Source: Ceriagrion tenellum
Taxonomy: Eukaryota > Arthropoda > Insecta > Odonata > Coenagrionidae
DNA: 64,000 bases
Assembly: GCA_963169105.1 (NCBI GenBank)
Contig: OY720639.1
Location: 120,425,117-120,489,116 of the forward strand
Reading direction: 5' to 3'
How positions within the stretch are numbered: position 1 is the stretch's first letter; every line of letters begins with the position of its first letter. The notes below the pieces were generated by a model, which saw only the letters and a program-made list of their open reading frames with translations, was not told where the DNA came from and made no database searches. The translations under genes were made by a program, and so were the position numbers. This document shows, in pieces, positions 22,901 to 34,900 of the stretch.

Positions 22901-25900
22901 AAATTATAATCACCACCAGGTAAGATATTATGAGATTTTTTCATCTTAAAAATAGTAATGGTAATTAAGTTATTTGTAAGAGAACCCTAGAAACACATGA
23001 ACGATCAAGGGCACACCACTACCTTGTTGTCGCAACATGATCAGTGGTGAAAGGAGGGAGATGGACATCCCTGACATCAACACAAAGTCAGATGAATGAA
23101 AACGTAGCTTTACCCTTGTTATAAGAGATGCATGCAGATGATAGAATGCATAACAGAGAAAAAATCACATCTTATGAGTCAGAAAGTATGGTTTCAGAGC
23201 CATCAATTCAGCAGACGCCAACCATTACAATTACATTGACTAAACCATAAGCCATAAGCATTCTCTTGCAAGGTCATAAGACTTGCAAGAGAATGCGAGG
23301 TCATGTTAATGTATGCGGTGTTACACGAACTCAGCAAACATTAATATGTTTGCACGCTTTTTTACTCAAAAATGCATTCTAACATCTGCATACATCTCAT
23401 AGATCATGGGTAGCACTACATTATCATTCATCTGACTTTATGTGGCTGCCAGCCCCCTGACACTTCCCTCGCAATAATGGCCTCTTATTGCCCGATTAGT
23501 TCAAGCATTTGACGTCGAGCGCTAGCTGTTCACTCGTCCATTCGCTGGCCAGTAAAAGTATGGAAACATATCAATTTCAACTGGCATGGCGCTGATAAAA
23601 AATGAGTGAAAATATTTACTGTTCACACAAGGAAAATACATTTGATATATTTGATAAATAAAACACTAGAATTCCGGAGTTTTCTTGTCCACATTGCCTT
23701 GTCACTGAGCAGCGTAAAATAATTTTCCACACCTTCTAAATGTACCCTGCACGACTGATTTACATGCTTTATTCCATTGATATGACCTCTGATAAAGAAG
23801 GTTAATATAATGATACAATAAAAAATGTGTGGGAAACTACGAATTATTTTTTTTATAATTGCAATCTCATGGTATGCTTATGTGTCTCTCAAACCAAACA
23901 AGCAATTACCCTCTTGCTAATCATAAATTACGATGAAAATCCTATCTGGAGTTAATGGTAAACTGTTTACGAGGAAGCAGTTTACCATTAACTACAGAAA
24001 GGATAGTCAGTCCGATTATCTCCTTCAAAATAAATGTTTATTAAGTTGTAGAATGAAAGAAATATTAGGGAATAAAAAATTCTCGGGCTTCTAGCCGAGT
24101 AAGATTTTTTGTTGCTAATGTTTCGACGGATAACACTTCCATCGTCCTCAGAGCAGTAATGCTCTGCGGACGATGGAAGTGTTATCTGCCGAAACGTTAG
24201 CAACAAAAAATCTTACTCGGCTAGAAGCCCGAGAATTTTTTATTCATATTATTCGCCGAGAAAGGACAAGATCTTACAAATATTAGGGAATTAAACATTT
24301 TAATGCAAATTGCGAAACCTTATGTTGAGGAAAATTTGGACATTTTTTCCTTCCAAGAGTATTGCTTTTTAGATTCTTCATTACAAGCGTTAGCAAACTG
24401 CCTCATGCGCACACTGACGTAATAGTGAATGATAAACGCCATGATTTCCCCACAATGTTCTGGGCTAGATAATACCAAATTATTTTTGTTGTGAAGGATA
24501 TCACTTAACACAAGTTCAAAAACATTTGCTTTCATACAATGTAAAACAAACAAGTTTCCAATGTAACGTAAAAAACTAAATAAGTGTAAAATACGGTGCA
24601 AAAGTGTCCTTTTACTTTTCATCTCTGCTAATTTACCCACAGGGTGCACCGAATATACTGGTGGGCTTATAAATTCTAAGCAGCACGCATTGCAACAAGA
24701 GTATTTCACCATTCGCCTTGATATATAATAGGCTAGTGATAAACAATGCATTCAACCACTTCTGGCAGCGTATATTCATGACGTCTTCTATATCCCAGCC
24801 CTCGTTTTCAGTCACAGGCCTCGGTTTTTCCAGAAGAACCTGCTTCAATTCCTTGGCCTCCTCTGTTCTTACATATTTCTTGGATTTCACAAAAAGTAAT
24901 CAAAGGTTCTGAAAGTTTATCCTCCATGATGGGACAATTCCCTGTTCTGGCGGCCTTGATAAGGCTATATACACTCAGTATTTTGTACAGCTGGAGGAAA
25001 GTTGGAGTGGCAGGATGATCATTGCTTCCTCCTGCCTGTCTTAAAGTACTTAGAACCACTGAAAAATAAAATACTGACACTGATGCAAATTAAATGAAAT
25101 GCATGGAAGGGGAAGAATGTTATTTCTCCTCATGAAGTTGTAGCAACAAGGTGAACGCAAATGCTTCAGCATGCATAACAGTATCCAGTTCTCTGAGTAT
25201 CTCTGACCTTTGCTGCTTTCTAATTTGGAATGAGTTAGAATTTCTTCTAAAGCCGTGCACTGATTTTTTGGAAGTTTTGCCTCAGCCACCCTTTTCTGTA
25301 GGCTCTTCGCGGAAATGCTTACCATTTCTGTTTGGTGCTCTGCAAGTTTTTCTTTGCATTTCATTATGTCTTTTTGCACTGGCCCTTCTCTTAACGGCTG
25401 ATCTGTAACGTTTCCTTAGCAGGTCCAATTTTGCTTAATTGGCATGTGTGGTGTTCAATCTGATTCTGAAAATTATATTTTGCCTCTTCAAATGGAGCCT
25501 CCTCCTGGTCATACTTTGAACTGCACAGCTGCAAAAGTCACACACTCCAACATGGTTAAGAAAAGAGGGCATTTAACATGTTGTATATGATTTGTGGAGT
25601 TTAAATAAGTACATTTGGAAGCTGTTAGCTCGTTTATGGGCCAAGTGGCACCCTTGCATATGTTCAACTTGTCAATGAGTTCCAACATTTTCTCATTATC
25701 AGAAGCATCATTTATAGCTTCCAGTACCCAACTAAGAGCTGCCAACTTCACCGGTCCATTTAAAACCATGCAGTTAACTATTAAAAGTTTGTTCACGGTA
25801 ATTTTCTTGTATATCAAAGAAACACTTGGACTTCTCTTTAATATGCATTTGAAATTCACAAATGTTATTAGCTTATATGAGTCTCCATTTCTAGGAATGT

Positions 25901-28900
25901 TAATTCTGTTCCAAGATGAGGGAGAGGAAATACAATCATTTCCAGAAAACATAGTCCTGAATGTGCCTTCATAGTTAGCTGTGGTTATATCAGCATAGCA
26001 CCCTACTTTAACTTCTGCAATGAGATTGCTCTCCATCTGCTGATCTCGATGCCCTTTTTCAGGGCTGTAATTGGAGTTCTGTCTTTTGGCGGATTTCTTT
26101 TTTTTTTTGGGAGGGGCGCACTTAAATATGTTGGGCACCCAGGGAACAAACTCAGTACCGCTCCCTCTTTTAGTTTCGGCCTATTATATAATCCCTGAAA
26201 TCATTACAGGATCATCATTGAAACTACTAATAAGGACTGCCACTGCAATAACTGCCGTTGGAAATGCTCAAAAATGCAGTGTGACTATGCTGAGTGCTCA
26301 CATTTTTGGGCTACCTATAAGAGACTGCAAGTTTCCAAATTTAAGTCTTATCTTTATGATATCGATGAGTCCTTAATGGAAGAACCCCAGCTTCTTTGGC
26401 GCTACTTACATAGGAAAAGAGGTTGTCGGCGCCTACCTTCCTCTGTATTCTTAGATGGGCATATAGCTAATAATGATGAGAACATCTGTAATCTTTTTTC
26501 TGAGCACTTTTCCAGTGTGTTCAATGCACCCATGCCCTCCAGCCAGAATATCGTAGACGACATTATATCTTCTTCTCCTATCTATCTCATGGATGTTCTG
26601 TCTAATATATCATTTACTAGGGAGGAAATTCTTAAGACGCTAATGGGGATGAAAAATAGCGTTTCCCCCGGCAATGACCGAATACCGATTGCTATTGTGA
26701 AAACCTATGCACAAGAATTGAGTTTTCCTTGTTAAGACTATTTAATAAAATCTTAAAGCATCATACTTTTCCTCCAATGTGGAAGAATGCAATTATTGTG
26801 CCAGTGTTTAAGACTGGAGACAAATGTAATGTAAGTAATTATAGGCCGATATCCATTTTACCGACATTTTCGAAGGTTTTCTAGGAGATTCTCAATGAAA
26901 CAAAGTTCTGTCAAACTGTAAGGTAAACTTCTCTGAATCACAACATGGTTTTCGCCCTTGTCGATTGACTTCTACACACTTAGTTATACATGTTAACTCA
27001 GTGGCCCTCTCAATCGGAATGGGTTGTCAGATGGACTCAGTATACATTGATTTTGCTAAAGCCTTCGACAAGGTTGACCATGGTTATGTTTTATGTAAAC
27101 TTAAGTGTTTAGGAATTGGTGGTAACTTGCTTAAACTTTTCCAGTCCTACTTAAGTAACAGGTCCCAAACTGTGGCTGTTGAAAGTTGCCTGTCTTCACC
27201 TGTAAAAGTTACGTCTGGTGTCCCTCACGGGTCAATTTTAGGGCCCCTGCTTTTTAATATATTTATTAATGACTTGCCTGGCTGTTTGAAATTGGAATGT
27301 CTTTTATATGCTGATAACTGTAAGATATCAACCAGGGTCACATCTCTTAACGAGTGTGTTATTTTACAAAATGACTAGGGTACACTTTTTAACTGGTGTG
27401 TTGAATGGAATTTATATCCTAATTTAACTAAATTTGAAATTATCACCTTTACTTTGAGGAGGAATTTCATTCGTTGTGACTATCACTTAAATGGTGTTCC
27501 TCTTGATTGTGTTACCTCAATTACTGACTTAGGAATCACTTTAGATAGCAAACTTTCCTTTAAACCGCATATTCAGTCAATATGCTCGAAAGCTTATCGC
27601 CTTATGGGATTTTTAAAATGAAATTGCATTCCCAATTTTTCTACTAAAACTGTTGTGCGAGCATACTGTACGATCGTCCGACCTGTTTTAGAATACGGTA
27701 GTATGATCTGGAATCCACACCATGTCACGTTAGAGAGGACACTTGAAAAAATACAGATGCGATTTGTGAAATGGCTGTGTTCTCTGGATAATGGTCCTGT
27801 CCATACAGCATCCGAATACCCCAATTTATGTAAATTTTTTATGCTCACTCCACTTGGAGTCAGAAGAAGGATTTCAGGTGCAATCTTCCTGCGTAAAATT
27901 ATGATAGGTGATGTGGATTCCAGCCATCTACTTGGCTTTATCAACCTGAATTCGCCTCCAAGGAGGACTAAGCACACTCCACTCTTCAGATGCCACTTTA
28001 TTCGGGTGGACATCTGTAAATATGAACCGCTAACTAGGATGATGCGCACGGCTAATGAATTTGTGAATAATTATAAAGATGATGATTTTATTTCTGACCC
28101 TTTAGTGTCCCTAAAAAAGAAAATGTTAGTATTTTTTAATAGAACCTAAACAGTTGTTTTCTTTTTTTTCCTGATTGATTCATGTACGTATTTTTTTATT
28201 TTATTGTATTTTTATTATAACACATGTAATTGGGGTTACCTGTATGTGTTAAATAAATTATAAAAGTTACTTTCGTAACATTTCCCTCCTAGTCCTCGAC
28301 AAGCATCGGGTTTCATTGCTGTCATAATCGCTGAGGACTCGTGAGGGGTTTGGCAGTTATCGCAGCCACGTCCGACACCCATCGGATTGGTGGCTACGCT
28401 GCGGTTGGGTAATGCGTACGGAGTAGACGGAGGGACCCAAGTATAACGGCCTTCTGCATGTAAGCTGCAAGTGACTCCACCAGTGCCACGCAGGACGGAA
28501 TATATTTGATGCTTTCCAGCAGCGAGCCCTTAACTCCACCGAGCACACCTATGATGAGGACTACCAGTTTAACAGTGTGTCCTAGGTACATTTGCCGAAG
28601 CTCAAAAAGCAGGTCTTGGTATTTCATCCATTTCTCCACCTCCTTTGCATCCATGTTGGTTTCAGCTGGGGCCGAAAACTCTATCACGAACATGGAGCGT
28701 GAGAGGTGATCTAGGAGAACGATATCAGGCTTGGTCGCCTCTAACTGCCTGGTGGTAGAAAAGGAGTAATTCCACCAGATGGTGCATTTATCGTTATCCA
28801 CGACGGACTCAGTATCTCCAGGGGCATATGGCAGCACAGTCGGTATCGTCGATGCCAAAATGGTGTCAAAGATGGAAATATAACACCTGCAGGGCCACAT

Positions 28901-31900
28901 TGTGCCTAGCAATGTACGCTGACTTTGTGTAATAGCTACAGCCGGAGATAAAGTGGCACAAACTAAACTAAATTCGACGGAGGTATCAACAAGATAAAAA
29001 GAGAGAGAGCAAACAGTTGGCCGCTCCCACTAAATTGCATTGTAGATATTTCATTGACACAAATGCACACACACACAAGGCTAATAGGCAAGTGGGTTTG
29101 CTTCATCAATGCCATGCTTAACCCGTGCCAGATAGCTCTGACTAATGGAATTTACCAAGGTGCTGATGCTGACAGCAATTAGAAATGGTTTACTCACTGA
29201 CGCTCCACAATTTACAACCTTCCTCCCCTGTGAGGCAGGGTTTTTAAAGTTTTGAGATTCTTGTCCCAACATCATCTACAGCGTAGTTATAGAAGCATTT
29301 GCAACAACTGTAATGGAGATCCTCAAGGATTTGAAGTTTCACTGTGAGGAAGACCAAGCAATCGCTCGCTAATTGTTTTTGGGACTGTCGGGTATCAGTT
29401 TAATGGCACAAGGGTTAACAACAATGTCAAACAAACTGTAAGCATTGCACAGTTGGAGTGGAAACCACATTAGAATGACTGAATGCCTGCATGGAACAGT
29501 GGCGAGACCCAAGTGAGTGTTGTGTGGCGCCATGTGGTAAGCATATGAACTAATCACACACTAAGGGGCAGAAAACTTTCTCTTGGTGGTATAGGAAGAT
29601 GCAGGGGGCTGGTTGCTGCTAAGGATGTCCCTCCACCTCCTTTCACCACTGAATATGTTGGGGTTGCGAGCTAATGGTATCCCCTCCATCATTCACGTCT
29701 TTTTAGAGTTCTCCCACAAATAAATTAATGTTGACGCATTTCATGTTACATGAACACCACATGCATTAACAACAGACATTTAACAATATGGATAGACACT
29801 AGAAAAAAAGTTCTTAAATTCCATAAGAACTGGCCATGTATTTGGATGTTAACTCCCATCTTGGCTGATTATCAAATGACCAGTAAAATGGCACAATAAT
29901 GTCTAACATTAATGTATCTATATTACTCACAAACAAAGTGATAGAACTTACCAGTGGTGAAACAACTTGAAGAGGTGCCCTCTAATGTATGAAAATGGGC
30001 AGGGGTACTTCGAAACAAATTCTAAATACTCTAGACCAGGCTCCCATACAGGAGGAGGAGGTCCGAGTTTCCAGTCTTTAGGGAAGAACGATTCCTTTGA
30101 GTCTTCACAATTCAATTCATTCATTATCTTTTTTGCAGTTTCTTGGTAATGATTAACATCCCTCCTGAAAACAAGTAAAAAAGTATTTCAAATAGGCGGA
30201 AACGATTACCTGGTAGCTGCACTATTTACACATGGATCAGAGGAGCAACTTATTACATGAAATCAAATAAGATTTTCTACGAGCCGATCTTTCTATTTTG
30301 GGCGACTCCTTGACTTACACTTTGAGCACCTTTTTAAGATCCCCTACGAGATATTTTATGGATGGTCCAAACAAGAATTTCATCAAATCCAAACATCTTT
30401 TTTTATCAAATCTCAACTTCTGAGAGTACAACCCAAAACATGTTTTCATCAAACTATGAATCCTACCTCCTTTTCATTGTTTTTGGCAAGCAAAGAGCAG
30501 TTGAATATATGAAGAGCTTACAACAGACTTACTGAGAGGCAAATGGACTATCATGGGTAGAAACATTTATGCAATCCCAAAAATGGGAAATTTGAGCAAA
30601 CAGCTGCCAAAGACCCACCAATAAATTGATGGAATGCCTAATGACGTTACCAATGCTCAGGATAAAACTAAAAGGAAATGCCTGCTTTTGCAAGCTAGTC
30701 AGATGCATCAGAGCCTGAAGAAACACAGAATCCAGTTATTTCTGAATTATTTAAGACACATATAGAAGGAGATGAAAGTAGGTTGATAAGTTTGAACAAA
30801 ATGAATTGACTTAAAGACTTGACATAGGATTTTTTTTAGGTGTCCTTAGGAGTTCAAAACTTGACTTCAATAAAATGTTAAGATTTGAGCCAGGAATTTA
30901 TACTGAATAATTAGGAGAAATGCTGGAATAATGAAATAAGTAATTTCAAAGCTTTCCATCCCCATGAGCAGGCAAATCACTTAAATGAGTTCGTTTATTC
31001 ATGGTTTTTACCAGCATTCTCCTTTAATGCATTAGAATGTGACATTTTCATCATTATAACCCATGGAGTACGGTTTGGGCACCAATTCTTTCATTTCAAT
31101 GCTCCTTACATTGTTATAATTAAAAAAATATGTATTTAAAGCATGCTGTAAACATGAAATTGTGAAATTTATTCTAAGTGAGGCCACAATAATATATCTT
31201 TGGAATTAATTTTGTCAATGTCTGTTTCCAGGCCCTGAAGATAGAATCAAGTAATTTCAAAATGTCAGCAAATCAAAACTAACATTAAAAAATTTGACCA
31301 AAACCTCAAAATAAGCTAATAATTACTAATTCTTTCCTGCATTTTTATATGGAAAGGTAGGAATTCATCACAGCCACCCCTCCATATTCCTTTAAAACAT
31401 TCTTGCTCCTCACCAGATTTCCCATTTCATTTCAACCTACTTCCAACTACCTTCACCCCATTCAAAAGTCATAATCAACCATACACCTTCAAGGACTAGT
31501 TGATTTGAGTATATGTGGTCAGTTTTCTTTTCACCAGAAATGGTATCTGGAATCCAGTACTTATGTATAACTTAAATTTATAAAATGGCCTTTATTTTCT
31601 AGCCTAGCTACCACGAATTTGCTAAAGGTTAAAATTTTAATAGGGAGACCGCAAAAAGGTACCATAAAATAGGGAGATGGGATCACCATGGTATTGTTTA
31701 GAATAAAACTAAATTTTGCTTTCATGATAGTCCCAACTTATGCCTTCCGTAAGGTACTACCTTTACTGGTACTAAAATACATACATAACAATCACGCCGT
31801 TCCCTTCCGGGGTAGGCAGAGTCACTAAGTTTCACTCATAAATACATATTGGTACACCTAACTCAGCTTCAATAATTTCCTCCATGCCTACCTATCCTTG

Positions 31901-34900
31901 CAAACCTCTTTTGCTTCATTTACCCCCATACACTACTTCATACACGCTCTCCATACACGCTCTTCTGTTTTTAAGACTCCTAATATTCCTCCTCCTAAGA
32001 CTTTCCTCAACCACAACTTTCTCGGCCTTCCTCTACCTCTCGCACCGTTTATTTCACTCTTATATATCTGCCTCGTTATTCGACTCTCATCCATTCTCTC
32101 AACATGGCCAAACAATGAAGCACACTCCTTTCATATATGTCCATTACTGGAGCATCTAACCACATTCATTTATTACATTTATTATAACAACGAAACACAC
32201 TCCTTTCATATATGTCCATTACTGGAGCATCTAACCAATATTCATTCATTACCCACTCATTCCTGACCCTATCATCCTAATTTTGCCGCAAACACTCCTC
32301 AGATAACTCATACCCAAGGCGTTTAGTCTACTCTTATGCCTATCCTGACATACATATGTTTCACTTCCATACAACAAAGTGGGGAGAAGTACACTTTTGT
32401 ACATGGCAATTTTTGCTTCACTCATTCCTTGATATGCTCAACACGCTACCTACCACTTTCCTTCCAGCATTAGCATGTCTCTTTATCTCCTCATCTATCC
32501 GTCCATCTTCCGTAAACATCTTAACTAAGTACACAAAATCATCCACCTGTTCAATTACTTCACCATTCACTCTCATCATACAATTATTCTCCCCAGTCTC
32601 CTTCTCAAAAACTACTACTTTAGTCTTGAACACATTTACCCTCAATTCTATTATCTCTGTTGATTCACAAAACTTATCTAGGAGCTTCTATAATCCCTGT
32701 TGGCTCTCTGAGATCAAAACAGCATCATCCGCATATAGTAGAACTCGCACGTTTTCATTTCCAATCAGAACACTGTTGTTTTCACTACATGCATCTCTAA
32801 CACATTTATCCATAAATACATTAAACAGCCATGGTGACATTACGCATGCTTGCTTTAGGCCCTGTTTTATTGGAAACCAATCACTCAGAACCCTGTTAAC
32901 TCTCACACTTGCCTTAGTATTATCATACATCGCCATCATAACTACTAAAATAAGTGTGAAATTCAGTCTTGATCCTTACAATTTCACCATAGTCAAATTC
33001 ACCCCATTTTACGATAATTAATCATTAGATAGCTGTGACAAAAGCCAACTATGAAGTACCATTTGAATTTCATTCCACCATCCACCCTCCTACAAGAATC
33101 ACATAATCCAATTAGCAGATTGCCAAATTTTAAATGCAGATTTGAGAGAAAAATATACAGGTACATGGTGAACACAAGTAAATATGGTAAATTCATGGAA
33201 AAAATTATGCATGCAAATATATTTTGCATCATGAACAAAAGGAAAGAGGCTACAAATAATGCATCATGCAAATCCAGATGAGATAGAAATAATGCATGCA
33301 TTATATTGAGAGAAAATAATTAAAATACAAGGTACATCCAGAAAGTAAGTTCCATTTGTTGTTTTTGCCACCGTAACACTGCGATTGCAGTTGCGTGCAT
33401 GTGCGGTACTTATCCTGACCCTTAAGGAGATGATGCCATTATGAGTTAGCTGATTTTTGGGTACACCTTGTGGTGCTTGTTTGAAATGGCGAATGAAGGT
33501 GAAAATCCAACCGCTGAGAGATACTCACCAGTGGTATTGTTTTGATTCATGACAAAGCCCATGAGCATTGGTGGTAAGAGGTTCAACAATGACAAGATCA
33601 AAGAACATGTTACTAGGTGACATCACAGGTAGTACCTTTTTATGAAGAGAGAATACAAAAGCTGGTGCCAGGCTATGAAAGGTGCCTACAACATGTTAGG
33701 CGTGGTGCAGAAAGACAGTTTAAGGTCTTAAGATTTTTTCACACTAAATTTTGTTTCTCAATATATACTTGTTTTCTTTTACCTCTGTCAAATGGATCTT
33801 ACTTTTGGGATATACCTGGTATTACTAGGTAATAGAGAACTTGCGGCACACTATTTATCTAGCATAAAAGCAAAAAAGTTCCAATATCTAATTTCGCATA
33901 CAGGTACCATATGAGAACGAGGTGAGTGTATGGAAAGGCAACACCCTTCCCAAGAGAGAGGCTTCGCCTTTTTATAAATAAATATCAGCCAAAAGCATCC
34001 ATATCAGGGGATTATATATTGACTCACCACTTGAAAAAATTAGCAGAACTAGTTAATTTATTTTCTAGTGATGAGCACCTAGCCACAGCTGAGGTGTGGA
34101 AAACAGCAGGATTGTGTAGACTTCCTTCAGCAGTCATCACTGCATGGCAACCAGTTTCCTGAAAGCAATTGTATACATCCTCTGCACATTCTATATTTCC
34201 ATTGGCAATCACTGGCACTTTTACTTTGCATCTGTGGAGAAGATATAATTATAAAAACACATTTAAATATCTCATTCACTTATCAAACAGGTAAATTATT
34301 TTGGCAGAATTAGGCAACCAATTAGAAGTTAATAACCAGTCTCAGCTTAGAACAGCTTCATCAGCAATAGTTCAATTTCTAGTTTTATTACCTCACTGCT
34401 TTGATGAGGTCCCAGTTGGCTTTACCAGTGGCAGGACCTTTCTGATCCCTTGTCCGTCCGTGAACAGTTAAAGCATAAGCACCAGCAGATTCCAGCATTT
34501 GGGCATACTTAACAGTTCGCTCAACATCTTCAAACACACGAACTTTGCAAGTCACCGGGACAGACAATGCTTCACTGGCCATTGAGACTGAAAATGAATG
34601 GAATTTTACGCGTGCAATTCTAAGTACAGAAATTTACAAGGAACAACCACAAAGATTATTGTCATACGGTGAAATCACTCGCGAATCATTATTACCCATT
34701 CTCCCGATTAAATCCCAATCGTCTTGTAAGAATGCACCGTATCGACCTCGACGGGCGATTGCTTGAGGACATCCTAGATTGAGGTCCACGGCATCACAAT
34801 GATCTTGAACAAGTAAGCCTGCTTCAATGAACTGCTCAGGATCATTGGAACAGAACTAACAAAAGAGGGAAATTAGAGGTAATGCGTGACTAATGCATGG

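Larger units (their letters stand above)
22620..29951 (-). other. DUS1L: DUS1L intron 6, transposon-dense
   Basis: 7.3 kb, holding in order a foldback element, a palindrome, a THAP-type transposase remnant, LINE B and a retroelement endonuclease fragment. 29000-29950 has weak similarity near 29650 to the 23040 foldback arm and otherwise nothing recognised. Confidence 0.75.
30165..34027 (-). other. DUS1L: DUS1L intron 5
   Basis: Holds the reverse LINE A fragment and the deleted mariner. Nothing recognised in 30165-31790. Confidence 0.75.

Noticed and set aside
25615..25974. A 119-codon plus-strand frame
   Set aside because: Antisense to the THAP-type transposase remnant; no recognisable protein.
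32356..33021. A 221-codon plus-strand open frame
   Set aside because: It is the complement of a minus-strand LINE A fragment whose YADD and flanking motifs identify the true coding strand.
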